From NCBI GenBank assembly GCA_050942995.1, contig JBMNOI010000162.1, positions 1-7,099 on the forward strand: DNA of 7,099 nucleotides. Direction: 5' to 3'. Position numbers and translations under genes: made by a program. The notes beneath the pieces were generated by a model. The model did no database searches, was not told where the DNA came from, and saw nothing but the letters and a program-made list of their open reading frames with translations. Below, piece by piece: positions 1 to 6,842 of the stretch. The DNA comes from JBMNOI01 sp050942995 (GTDB taxonomy: Bacteria > Chloroflexota > Anaerolineae > UBA1429). Positions within the stretch are counted from its first letter, which is position 1. Every line of letters starts with the position of its first letter.

Positions 1-418
1 TGTTTACCCGTTCCACGGTGCCCGTATAGTCGTCCCGCAGCACGCGTCGACGGCCGTTCTCAATGATCTTGATGGCATCCTTGCGCCGCCCCTCCAGCAG
101 CCGCCCGTCGATGCCCGACAGGCCCACAGCGTTCACGCCGGCCGCCTGCAGCATCTCGACGATGCTCTTGTTCACTTCACCACAATAGACCATCTCGAAT
201 ATACGCAGCGTCTCGCGATCGGTGCGCCGGCTGGTAAAGCCCGATACCGAGGTGACGAATTGCGGGGGATGCCCCAATTGCTCGGCAACCACGTTGGTGC
301 GGTGGGATCCGCCATGCACCAGCACGAGCTTTTTACCCTCCTGCACCAGAGAAGCGATATCACGGCATACGGCCTGTAGATCGATCCCCTCGCTACCACC
401 CACTTTGACGACAATCAT
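1..418 (-). CDS. lysZ: LysZ, [LysW]-aminoadipate kinase (partial, N-terminal 139 codons)
   Basis: Amino-acid kinase of the ArgB (acetylglutamate kinase) family. In the LysW pathway it phosphorylates the side-chain carboxylate of alpha-aminoadipate held on LysW, giving the acyl phosphate that LysY reduces. The visible part starts MIVVKVGGSEG, with Lys5 and Gly7-Gly8 as the phosphate-binding beginning. HGG follows at residues 35-37, then EMVYCGEVNKS around 75-85 and GLSGIDGR at 99-106. These blocks match Thermus LysZ as I remember it and set it apart from ordinary ArgB. Family members are about 265-270 residues, so roughly half is present; the window edge cuts the gene after Asn139, with no internal stop. 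The ATG at 418 is supported by a purine-rich GGGAGGAG five bases upstream. It follows lysY after a 62-bp gap, the second largest in the operon. Family assignment is near certain; aminoadipate rather than glutamate as substrate is inferred from context. Confidence 0.95.
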   Translation of the reverse strand, partial: MIVVKVGGSEGIDLQAVCRDIASLVQEGKKLVLVHGGSHRTNVVAEQLGHPPQFVTSVSGFTSRRTDRETLRIFEMVYCGEVNKSIVEMLQAAGVNAVGLSGIDGRLLEGRRKDAIKIIENGRRRVLRDDYTGTVERVN

Positions 419-480
419 CGATTCTCCTCCCGGGCCGAACGTTGCATCCTGCCCCTGGTCATATACGCAAATCTCGAACG

Positions 481-1548
481 TCAGACGGGGTGCAGCCCCG
501 GGAACCCCAGTCCGGCATCCTCATCCCAGCCCAGCATGAGGTTCATGCACTGCACAGCCGTGCCCGACGCGCCCTTCATCAGGTTGTCGATGGCGGCAAT
601 TGCGACGATGCGCCCCGTCTGCGGATCATAATCAAAGCCCACATCGGCATAGTTGCTGCCGGCCAGGATCTTGGGCTCCGGGTAGCGATAGACCCCCTGG
701 CGCTCGCGCACGATGCGGACGAACGGCTCCTGTCCGTAGACGCGACGATACGCCTGCCACAGATCCTTGAGCTCGAATCCCGCGTCTCGCAATTCGGGGC
801 GCACAAAGACATGGGCCGTCGCCAGTACGCCGCGCACCAATTCGATCGACGTCACCGACATGTGCACCGGCACCGCCCCCCCATCGTCGCTCAGCGCCTG
901 AATTACTTCAGCGGTGTGACGATGCCCCACGGGAGCAAAAGAGCGCACGGCATGGCTGCGATCCGGATGGTGTGACGAGGGCCCGGCAGTCGCGCCGCCC
1001 TCTGATGAGCCGGCCTTGACCTCGACGATGACGCCGCGCTCCCGATCCACCAGGTCGGCCGCGAACAACGGCCATAGCGCCAGGATGGTCGCCGTGGCAT
1101 TGCAGCCCACGCCGCTCACATGCGTGGCCCCGACGATCTGCTCCCGATACAGCTCGGGAAGGCCATACACAAAACGGGGCAGCCATTCCGGTGCCGGATG
1201 CTCCTCACCATACCATGCCACATGGTCGGATGGAGAGCGCAGGCGAAAGTCGGCCGAGAGGTCGATGATTCGCGGCGCCAATGCACCGAACTCTTCCATG
1301 TGCTTCGCCGCCTGACCGTGGGGCAAGGCCACGAACAGCAGATCGCAGGGTTGCAGCATCGAGACCGAATCGAACTTGAGCGTCGTTCGCCGACGCAGAT
1401 TCGGATGGCGCGTATGCACAAAACGCCCCGTAGCGCTTTCAGAGGTCACCTGACCGATCTCTACATGGGGGTGATCCAGCAAAAGCCGCAGCACCTCGCC
1501 CCCGGCATAGCCCGATCCGCCGACGATCGATACACGAGTCTTGCTCAT
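481..1548 (-). CDS. lysY: LysY, [LysW]-aminoadipate 6-phosphate reductase
   Basis: ArgC-family NADPH-dependent reductase. It reduces LysW-bound aminoadipyl phosphate to the semialdehyde. The N-terminus carries the dinucleotide-binding glycine motif GGSGYAGGE at residues 10-18. The catalytic cysteine is Cys149 within SGVGCNATA; LysY proteins have GCNAT where typical ArgC has a GCYPT-like sequence. The conserved histidines of GHRHTAEV lie at 209 and 211, and the C-terminal AIDNLMKGASGTA block fits the family. Length is 355 residues, normal for ArgC/LysY. Two consecutive ATGs exist, at 1551 and 1548. GGGGAGG (1563-1557) lies 5 bases before the first and 8 before the second. I chose 1548 for the spacing, but 1551 (one more residue) is equally possible and would form an ATGA overlap with lysX. 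The overlap implies translational coupling to lysX. A longer in-frame extension upstream runs inside lysX and lacks family similarity, so it is not used. Confidence 0.96.
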   Translation of the reverse strand: MSKTRVSIVGGSGYAGGEVLRLLLDHPHVEIGQVTSESATGRFVHTRHPNLRRRTTLKFDSVSMLQPCDLLFVALPHGQAAKHMEEFGALAPRIIDLSADFRLRSPSDHVAWYGEEHPAPEWLPRFVYGLPELYREQIVGATHVSGVGCNATATILALWPLFAADLVDRERGVIVEVKAGSSEGGATAGPSSHHPDRSHAVRSFAPVGHRHTAEVIQALSDDGGAVPVHMSVTSIELVRGVLATAHVFVRPELRDAGFELKDLWQAYRRVYGQEPFVRIVRERQGVYRYPEPKILAGSNYADVGFDYDPQTGRIVAIAAIDNLMKGASGTAVQCMNLMLGWDEDAGLGFPGLHPV

Positions 1549-2399
1549 CATCCGTTCCTCCCCACCTGCAGCGCATACTCCACGACCTTTGCAGGGATAT
1601 CCACGCCGGTCGTGTCGATGCTGTTGCGGAACTCCATCGTATAGTTCACCTCGTTGACGAGCAGCCGTCCCTGAGGATCCTCCAGGATGTCGATGGCCAC
1701 CACGCCGCCGCCGACGGCCCGGGCCGCATCCAGCGACAGGTGATCCAGCTCCGGCGTGATCGGGCAATTGCTGGCATATCCGCCTCGCGCCGTGTTGGTG
1801 ATCCAGTGTTCAGAGGTGCGATAGATGCCACAGATCGTCTCGTCGCCCACCACAAAGGTGCGAATGTCACGCTGCGGTTTGTCGATATACTCCTGGATGT
1901 AAAAGATAGAGTGATGATAGCTGCCCAGGATGCTCTTGTGCTCCAGCACCGCCTCGGCCGCCTCACGATCGTTCACCTTGGAGATCAACCGTCCCCATGA
2001 CCCCACCGCCGGTTTCAGCACCGCCGGATAGCCCAGCGTCTCGATCGCCTCCAGAGCCGATTCGGGCGTAAAGGCGATATAGGTCTTGGGTGTGGGCACA
2101 TTGTTCTGAATGAGCGCACAGGTGGTAGAAAACTTGTTACCACACACATTCGCCACATGGGCCGAATTCACCGTGGGAACGCCCCACGAGTTGAGTAATT
2201 CCAGCGTATACAGAGCGCGTGAGTGATTGATGCAGCGCTCGACGACCACATCATAGCGACGCATATCGGCGCCGTTGTTCATCTCGAGCACCAGCTTACG
2301 ATCGTCGATCACGTCGACCTCGACACCGTGCCGGGCAAAGGCCTCGAACAGCAGCTTTTCCTCGACGCGCACACGAGACATGAGCATTCCGACTTGCAT
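1548..2399 (-). CDS. lysX: LysX, LysW:alpha-aminoadipate ligase (ATP-grasp)
   Basis: ATP-grasp ligase of the RimK/LysX/ArgX group. It uses ATP to join the amino group of alpha-aminoadipate to the gamma-carboxyl of the C-terminal glutamate of LysW. The glycine-rich ATP-binding stretch LKPAVGSWGRL is at residues 128-138, QEYI at 169-172, NTARGG at 202-207, and metal-binding Asp237, Glu250 and Asn252 in VNEVNYTMEF. Length is 283 residues, usual for LysX. An ATG at 2423 would add eight residues, but 2399 fits better: MQVGMLMSRVRVEEK aligns with the remembered start of Thermus LysX, and GGGAG lies eight bases upstream. It is preceded by the 172-bp gap after hicdh, with its own candidate promoter, and its stop overlaps the lysY start. 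ArgX, the glutamate-specific relative, is the main alternative; homocitrate-pathway genes in the same operon favour LysX, though dual use cannot be excluded. Confidence 0.95.
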   Translation of the reverse strand: MQVGMLMSRVRVEEKLLFEAFARHGVEVDVIDDRKLVLEMNNGADMRRYDVVVERCINHSRALYTLELLNSWGVPTVNSAHVANVCGNKFSTTCALIQNNVPTPKTYIAFTPESALEAIETLGYPAVLKPAVGSWGRLISKVNDREAAEAVLEHKSILGSYHHSIFYIQEYIDKPQRDIRTFVVGDETICGIYRTSEHWITNTARGGYASNCPITPELDHLSLDAARAVGGGVVAIDILEDPQGRLLVNEVNYTMEFRNSIDTTGVDIPAKVVEYALQVGRNG

Positions 2400-2450
2400 G
2401 GGACAGACTCCCGATCCTTTCATGACACACCCACGGATAACACACGGGGC

Positions 2451-2480
2451 ATGATAACATCATCGCACACCAAATCACAA
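2451..2480 (-). promoter_or_regulatory. candidate internal promoter upstream of lysX
   Basis: On the minus strand, TTGTGA (2480-2475, four of six matches to TTGACA) is separated by 18 bases from TATCAT (2456-2451, five of six matches to TATAAT). A start would fall near 2445, about 45 bases before the lysX ATG. It lies in the only long gap between genes of the operon and just downstream of a strong hairpin, which is where a secondary promoter would make sense. Prediction by motif only. Confidence 0.45.
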
Positions 2481-2529
2481 AGGTCGGCGCCCGTCACTTC
2501 TCGTTAAGGGATGAGCGCCTTTGTAAAAG

Positions 2530-2563
2530 GCGGGCGCCGGGAGATATTTCCCATGGCGCCCGC
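2530..2563 (-). terminator. strong hairpin after hicdh, possible partial terminator
   Basis: On the minus strand, nine bases right after hicdh (GCGGGCGCC, 2563-2555) pair perfectly with GGCGCCCGC (2538-2530). Inside, GGGA (2552-2549) pairs with TCCC (2542-2539) around a six-base loop. Only four T's follow (2528-2525) and they are interrupted by AC, so termination would be incomplete at best. It could instead be an RNA-processing or stability element separating the hicdh and lysX parts of the message. Confidence 0.5.
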
Positions 2564-2571
2564 GCCATCTT

Positions 2572-3579
2572 TTAATTCGGTTCGTCACCCAGAGCGTCCA
2601 CAACGGCACGGGTGACCTCCTCCGTTGTCGCCGTACCGCCGAGATCGGGAGTCAGGATGCCTTCACGCAACGTCGCCTCGACTCGCGTACGCACCCGAGA
2701 CGCGATCTCGTTCTGCCCCAGATGATCCAGCATCATGGCCACGGCCAGAAAGGTGGCCGCCGGATTGGCAATGCCCCGGCCGGCGATATCGGGCGCCGAA
2801 CCATGGACCGGCTCGAACAGAGCGGTGTCCTCACCGATGTTGCCCGACGGGGCAAGGCCCAGCCCCCCCACCAGCGCAGCGGCCTCATCCGAGAGGATGT
2901 CGCCGAACAGATTGGTGGTAACCAGCACATCGAACGTTTCGGGAGAGGTGATCAACCGCATGGCGGCGGTATCCACCAGCAGCTCGTCCACCTGCACATC
3001 CGAATGCTCGGCGGCCACCTCCAGCGCCACCGTGCGGAACAACCCACAGGTAGCCCGCAATACGTTGGCCTTGTGTACCACGGTAACACGTCGCCGTCGC
3101 GACATGGCCAGCCGACAGGCCAGCCGCACGATACGCGCCGAACCGCACCGGGTGATGACCCGCTCGGTCACGGCCTCGCCTTCCTCGGTCCTCTCACGTC
3201 CGGAATAGAGGCCTTCGCTGTTCTCCCGCACGATAAGCATATCGATATTCGGTCGAGAGCCCTCGATCGGCTGCGACATGACCGGCCGCAGGTTGGCATA
3301 GAGGTCCAGCGCCCGACGCAGCGCGACGATCGGGCTACGATACCCCTCCACCGGATGCGATGGAGAGGATACGGCGCCAAAGAGGGTCGCATCGGCCGAC
3401 CGCGACGCGGCCAGTGTCTCGTCGGGAAGCGCCGTACCCAGCCGCTGGAAGGTCTCCCATCCGGCCTCAGCCTCTACGAACTCGATGGGCAGGCCGGTGG
3501 CCTCCAGCAGGCGACGTCCGGCGGGCACCACCTCCCGGCCAATTCCGTCACCGGGGATCAGGCAGATGCGATAGCTCAT
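2572..3579 (-). CDS. hicdh: homoisocitrate dehydrogenase (beta-decarboxylating dehydrogenase)
   Basis: Catalyses oxidative decarboxylation of homoisocitrate to 2-oxoadipate, the last carbon-chain step before amination. It begins MSYRICLIPGDGIG and is 335 residues long, against 334 for the Thermus enzyme as I recall it. Family residues are present: Arg88, Arg98 and Arg118 for the malate moiety, Tyr125 and Lys170 as catalytic pair, Asp203, Asp227 and Asp231 for the divalent metal. The GPVHGSAPDIAG-type block appears as EPVHGSAPDIAG at 256-267, near the NAD site. The notable difference is residue 85: Thermus HICDH has Arg there, a specificity residue, whereas this protein has Val in YRSPIVALRR (80-89), resembling archaeal-type LeuB/AksF-like sequences. 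An isopropylmalate or mixed activity is therefore possible, but the operon argues for homoisocitrate. The start overlaps the lysU stop by four bases (ATGA); no clear AGGAGG lies upstream, only a G-rich run, so translation probably depends on coupling. Confidence 0.93.
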   Translation of the reverse strand: MSYRICLIPGDGIGREVVPAGRRLLEATGLPIEFVEAEAGWETFQRLGTALPDETLAASRSADATLFGAVSSPSHPVEGYRSPIVALRRALDLYANLRPVMSQPIEGSRPNIDMLIVRENSEGLYSGRERTEEGEAVTERVITRCGSARIVRLACRLAMSRRRRVTVVHKANVLRATCGLFRTVALEVAAEHSDVQVDELLVDTAAMRLITSPETFDVLVTTNLFGDILSDEAAALVGGLGLAPSGNIGEDTALFEPVHGSAPDIAGRGIANPAATFLAVAMMLDHLGQNEIASRVRTRVEATLREGILTPDLGGTATTEEVTRAVVDALGDEPN

Positions 3580-4079
3580 GCCCCCGCCCCCATCTCGGGC
3601 AACCGGCCGTGCCGCCGATAGTATTCGACGATCCCACCCTCGGCCCAGACGCTGCGTACCCAGTCGGGAGGAGGCGGCAGTGCGATCTGCTCACCATCCG
3701 CGACGACGATAGCAGGGACCGCCGTGTCGAGGGTTACCGTCTGTCCATCCACCAGTCGATCACGCAGATCGACCTCGAACAGCGGGATTCCCAGAGTCAG
3801 CGCGTTACGGAAAAAGATGCGCGCAAAGCTGGGCGCGACGATCGCGGCGATGCCCACCGCCTTGAGCGCCCGAGGCGCATATTCGCGCGACGAACCGCAA
3901 CCAAAGTTAGAGCCCGCCACGATCACATCCCCGGGCCGGACCGTCGGGGCAAACTCGGGGCGCGCCTCGATAAAAGGATACTTGCCCAGGTTGGCCTCTG
4001 ATGTCATATACGGGGCATAACGCCCGGGCAGGATCTGGTCGGTATCCACATTGTCGCCGAAAAGCCACACTCTCGCCAT
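3576..4079 (-). CDS. lysU: homoaconitase small subunit (LeuD-like swivel domain)
   Basis: Small subunit of the two-part homoaconitase. With LysT it dehydrates homocitrate to homoaconitate and rehydrates it to homoisocitrate. The protein is 167 residues and consists of one aconitase swivel domain: DTDQILPGRYAPYM at residues 12-25 includes the specificity loop after GR, and FGCGSSREYAPRAL at 59-72 includes the conserved GSSRE whose serine and arginine bind substrate. Isopropylmalate isomerase small subunits have a different loop there (YLRT-like), so YAPYM supports a homoaconitase, as in Thermus LysU from memory. AGGAGG eight bases before the ATG is a good ribosome site. It lies 12 bp after lysT and overlaps hicdh by four bases. 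A LeuD role is the alternative, considered less likely because homocitrate synthase is in the same operon. Confidence 0.93.
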   Translation of the reverse strand: MARVWLFGDNVDTDQILPGRYAPYMTSEANLGKYPFIEARPEFAPTVRPGDVIVAGSNFGCGSSREYAPRALKAVGIAAIVAPSFARIFFRNALTLGIPLFEVDLRDRLVDGQTVTLDTAVPAIVVADGEQIALPPPPDWVRSVWAEGGIVEYYRRHGRLPEMGAGA

Positions 4080-4091
4080 GTCTGCCGCCTC

Positions 4092-5333
4092 CTATAGCGT
4101 CGCCGGGTCGGTGATGCGGCCGGTAAGCGCTGTAGCCGCTGCCGTCTCGGGAGAGCCGAGATAAATACGCGCCTCCGGGTCGCCCATACGCCCGCGGAAA
4201 TTACGGTTCGCGGTGGAAAAGCACACTTCGCCGGCACCCATCACGCCCATATGCCGGCCGATGCACGGCCCACATCCAGGCGTGCCCACCGTCGCACCGG
4301 CCTCCAGCAGCGTGGTCAGCGTACCGTCGGCCACGGCCGCCTGCAGCACCCGGTGCGAGGCGGGAATCACCAGCAACCGCACGCCCGGAGCGATCTGCCG
4401 CCCCTTCAGGATACGCGCCGCCGCGGTCAGATCCTCGAGACGCCCGTTGGTGCAGGTGCCGATAAAGATCTGGTCTACCCGTACATCGGCCAGGTCCGCC
4501 GCCGGTCGCACATGCTCCACATCGGGGGGCACGGCCACTTGCGAGCCGAGGTCGTCCAGGTTCACATCGATGGTGCGGGCGTAGGTCGCCCCATCCTGCA
4601 CACCCAGCCATTCGGGCACGGTATAGCGCTCCAGCACCTCCCCTGAGGGGGGTACGATGCCGGCCTTGGCGCCCAGCTCGGTGGTCATAGAGCAGAGCAC
4701 CTCGCGGCCGTCCAGTCCCAGCCAATCCAGACCGTGAAACTCGACGGTCTGATATCTGGCGCCGTCCATACCCAGCAGTCCACACAGATACAGGCTCAGG
4801 TCCTTGGGACTGACGTCGGGGCGAAACCGTCCGCGCACCTGCACGCGAATCGTCTCGGGTACACGCAGCCAGTTGTGGCCGGTTGCCATGGTCAGCGCCA
4901 TATCGCCTGAGCCCACGCCCGAGCCAAAGGCGCCCACGGCGCCATAGGCCGTGGCGTGCGAATCGGTGCCCAGCGCCACATCGCCCGGCTGCACCAGCCC
5001 CTCCTCGATCATTACCTGATGGCACACACCGGCGCCCACATCGAAAAAGTGCGAGATGCCCTCCTCGGCCACCCATCGGCGCACCTTGACCTGGGCATTC
5101 GCCGTGGCCACCGACGACGCGGGAGCCACATGGTCCATAATGACGACGATCCTCTCGGGATCGTACACCCGCTCGGCGCCCAGGGAGTCGCGCAACACAT
5201 CGATCACCTCGGGCGTCAACGAATCGTGGCTCATGCAACGGGCCACATCCACGATCACCAGGTCGCCGGCGCGCACCGGACGCCCGACGGCGTGTGAAAG
5301 GATCTGCTCTGATAGTGTGGCTCCACGGCTCAT
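4092..5333 (-). CDS. lysT: homoaconitase large subunit (4Fe-4S aconitase family)
   Basis: Catalytic, iron-sulfur subunit of homoaconitase, partner of LysU. Three cysteines that ligate the 4Fe-4S cluster are in place: Cys294 in GTCTNGR and Cys354 and Cys357 in GCGPCIG. The GTDSHATAYGAVGAFGSG block at 122-139 and TANRNFRGRMG at 374-384 are family signatures. Length is 413 residues, typical of the LeuC/HacA two-subunit type (about 415-420). The ATG at 5333 overlaps the homocitrate synthase stop in an ATGA arrangement and has GGAGG seven bases upstream, inside the preceding gene. The cluster makes this step oxygen- and iron-sensitive. Sequence alone does not cleanly separate homoaconitase from isopropylmalate isomerase; the call rests on the operon. 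Confidence 0.94.
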   Translation of the reverse strand: MSRGATLSEQILSHAVGRPVRAGDLVIVDVARCMSHDSLTPEVIDVLRDSLGAERVYDPERIVVIMDHVAPASSVATANAQVKVRRWVAEEGISHFFDVGAGVCHQVMIEEGLVQPGDVALGTDSHATAYGAVGAFGSGVGSGDMALTMATGHNWLRVPETIRVQVRGRFRPDVSPKDLSLYLCGLLGMDGARYQTVEFHGLDWLGLDGREVLCSMTTELGAKAGIVPPSGEVLERYTVPEWLGVQDGATYARTIDVNLDDLGSQVAVPPDVEHVRPAADLADVRVDQIFIGTCTNGRLEDLTAAARILKGRQIAPGVRLLVIPASHRVLQAAVADGTLTTLLEAGATVGTPGCGPCIGRHMGVMGAGEVCFSTANRNFRGRMGDPEARIYLGSPETAAATALTGRITDPATL

Positions 5334-6493
5334 CCCTGTTCCTCCTCGCCGTCACGCACGGCAGAGTACTGGTTCATCCAATCGCGCAGGATACTGTCGA
5401 CATCGTCCAGGCCGATGGGCTTTTCGTCGGCCAGATTCTTGATATGGCGCGTCGCCGCCTTGATCTCCTCATCGGGCAGGTTCAGATTGAGCTGATCGGC
5501 CCGGGCGCGAATGGCGTTCCATCCGGTGAGCCGGTGGGCGATGCTGATATAGCGGCTCATACCGAAATCCTGCGGAGTGAGGATCTCGTACGTCTCCGGG
5601 TTATTGAGCACTGCCTTGGCATGGATGCCGGCCTTGTGGGTAAAAGCGGTGATACCGGTGATATAGTTGTTGAACGGGATGTCGATGCCCACTATCTGCG
5701 CGACCATATTGTCCAGATCACGGATCATGGGCAGATTGTAGTGGGAAACCAGCGACCGATCGATGGCATACAGCCGGGCGATCAGCCCCCCCAACGGAGC
5801 GATGCCGTTGCGTTCGCCGATGCCCAGGATGCTGGTATCCACATGGGTCGCCCCCGCCTCCAGAGCGCAATAAGCGTTGGCAATGGCGCATCCCGTGTCA
5901 TTGTGGCCGTGAAACTCGATGTCGCACGAGACACGCGAACGGATGGTCGAGATCACATCATAAACCTGCATGGGAGTGGCCACACCGACAGTGTCGGCGA
6001 TGCCCACCCGGTTTACCCCCACATCATCCACCGCTTCATAGATGCGCAGGATATCGTCCAGGTCGCTCCGGAACGAATCCTCGGTACTAAAACGCACCTC
6101 CAGTCCGTGGTCGCGCACAAAGCTGACCACCTCACGGGCCATCTTGATGATCGTGGGGATGTCCTTGCCGTGGCTATAACGCTGCAACATGGACGATGCA
6201 CCGATAAGCAGGTCCACGCCATCCACGCCGGTGCTGATCGCCAGCCGGGCATCGTCTATGCTGCACCGCACATGGGTGAGCACCTTGGTCTTGAGTCCCA
6301 ATCCGGCGATGGTGCGGCAATCCTCAAAGCTCTGTCTCGATGCGACGGGCGACGTAAGCTCGATATACTCCACACCAAATTCGTCCAGCGCCGTCGCGAT
6401 ACGCACCTTTTGCTCGGTGGTAAAGTGAGCGCCGACGAACTGCTCGCCCTCGCGCAGTGTCGACTCGATGATATTGAACCGTCCGATAGGCAT
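5330..6493 (-). CDS. lysS: homocitrate synthase
   Basis: First committed enzyme of the AAA pathway: Claisen-type condensation of 2-oxoglutarate with acetyl-CoA to homocitrate. It is a TIM-barrel member of the isopropylmalate/homocitrate synthase family (DRE-TIM metallolyases). Residues 11-19, STLREGEQF, contain Arg14 and Glu15 of the catalytic site. HGHND at 195-199 supplies metal-binding His195 and His197. GIGERNGIAPLGG lies at 224-236, and HKAGIHAK at 286-293 provides the catalytic His286 of the C-terminal subdomain. Length is 387 residues against about 376 in Thermus, and it lacks the large LeuA regulatory domain. His74 in THVRC corresponds to Thermus His72, a substrate- and lysine-binding residue from memory, so lysine feedback inhibition is plausible. 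The ATG at 6493 is preceded by GGAGAGG, seven bases away and overlapping the lysW stop region; an upstream extension runs antisense-like through lysW and is rejected. The gene is also called hcs. Confidence 0.96.
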   Translation of the reverse strand: MPIGRFNIIESTLREGEQFVGAHFTTEQKVRIATALDEFGVEYIELTSPVASRQSFEDCRTIAGLGLKTKVLTHVRCSIDDARLAISTGVDGVDLLIGASSMLQRYSHGKDIPTIIKMAREVVSFVRDHGLEVRFSTEDSFRSDLDDILRIYEAVDDVGVNRVGIADTVGVATPMQVYDVISTIRSRVSCDIEFHGHNDTGCAIANAYCALEAGATHVDTSILGIGERNGIAPLGGLIARLYAIDRSLVSHYNLPMIRDLDNMVAQIVGIDIPFNNYITGITAFTHKAGIHAKAVLNNPETYEILTPQDFGMSRYISIAHRLTGWNAIRARADQLNLNLPDEEIKAATRHIKNLADEKPIGLDDVDSILRDWMNQYSAVRDGEEEQG

Positions 6494-6506
6494 GATAGAA
6501 CCTCTC

Positions 6507-6671
6507 CTACTCTCCCCAGTCTTCTTCTTCTTCCGGCGCGAGGGCCACATCCAACGGATCCAGGCCCACAACCTCCAGCTCTACACCACAATCAGGGCAA
6601 TCGATGATCTCACCCAGCATGACATCATCCAGTTCGATCTCAGCTGCACATTCAGGACATACGGCTGCCAT
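6507..6671 (-). CDS. lysW: LysW amino-group carrier protein
   Basis: Small acidic carrier protein, 54 residues. Its C-terminal glutamate gamma-carboxyl is joined to the amino group of alpha-aminoadipate by LysX, protecting it and presenting the intermediates to LysZ, LysY and the later enzymes through its negative surface. The N-terminal zinc-binding cysteines are Cys5 and Cys8 (CPEC) and Cys25 and Cys28 (CPDC). ELEVVGLDPL at 31-40 and the tail EEEEDWGE at 47-54 are diagnostic, with the C-terminal EDWGE required by the pathway. Length equals that of Thermus LysW. The ATG at 6671 has an extremely good ribosome site. It is the first structural gene after the attenuator, 13 bp before homocitrate synthase. 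A carrier is consumed stoichiometrically, so high expression is expected. Confidence 0.97.
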   Translation of the reverse strand: MAAVCPECAAEIELDDVMLGEIIDCPDCGVELEVVGLDPLDVALAPEEEEDWGE

Positions 6672-6677
6672 TCAGAA

Positions 6678-6686
6678 TCACCTCCT
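6678..6686 (-). promoter_or_regulatory. very strong ribosome binding site of lysW
   Basis: AGGAGGTGA matches the full complement of the usual bacterial 16S rRNA 3' end. The AGGAGG core ends nine bases before the lysW ATG at 6671. It is the longest such match in the operon and fits a need for plentiful carrier protein. Confidence 0.85.
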
Positions 6687-6752
6687 CTTTTGATCAGATG
6701 GTCCATCATCGGCCGACACTGCAGACAGCGCGCGAATGCTCGGGTATGAGAT

Positions 6753-6788
6753 AAAAAAGCAGCCCTCTCCTGGTCTGGAGAGAGCTGC
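6753..6788 (-). terminator. attenuator: intrinsic terminator before lysW (arms 3:4)
   Basis: On the minus strand, GCAGCTCTCTCC (6788-6777) pairs with GGAGAGGGCTGC (6770-6759): twelve pairs, one of them G-U, around the six-base loop AGACCA. Six T's follow directly (6758-6753). It stands between the promoter and the first structural gene, so it can only act as a conditional terminator. Its loop and 5' arm are complementary to an upstream RNA segment, which would block it. Confidence 0.93.
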
Positions 6789-6842
6789 TCGTTCTTTATC
6801 TCAACCCACCGCGCGTGGGATGGAGCAAGCCTAACCAGACCA
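6771..6842 (-). promoter_or_regulatory. antiterminator pairing (segments 2:3)
   Basis: TGGTCTGG (6842-6835) is perfectly complementary to CCAGACCA (6778-6771), which is the loop plus the inner end of the terminator 5' arm. Next to it, GCTTGCTC (6830-6823) pairs with GAGCAGC (6790-6784) with one bulged T. Together this gives about 15 pairs in two blocks. A small CCCAC/GTGGG hairpin (6819-6805) lies between the arms. Forming it removes the terminator 5' arm, so transcription would continue into lysW. Confidence 0.85.

Noticed and set aside
1549..1767. N-terminal extension of LysY inside lysX
   Set aside because: The extension is Gly/Arg-rich without homology; the ribosome site and the start of the nucleotide-binding fold place the start at 1548 or 1551.
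3580..3594. Possible G-quadruplex at the lysU/hicdh junction
   Set aside because: Only two G5 runs are present; at best a weak two-layer structure, with no further support.
2722..3621. 299-codon plus-strand ORF opposite hicdh
   Set aside because: Shadow of the HICDH gene; no ribosome site, no domain, and composition typical of an antisense frame.
4201..5355. 384-codon minus-strand ORF in another frame of lysT
   Set aside because: Highly Gly/Arg-rich translation, whereas the overlapping frame has all aconitase motifs.
5294..6607. 437-codon plus-strand ORF opposite homocitrate synthase
   Set aside because: It mirrors a clearly recognised enzyme gene in GC-rich DNA, is rich in His, Arg and Pro, and shows no family motif.
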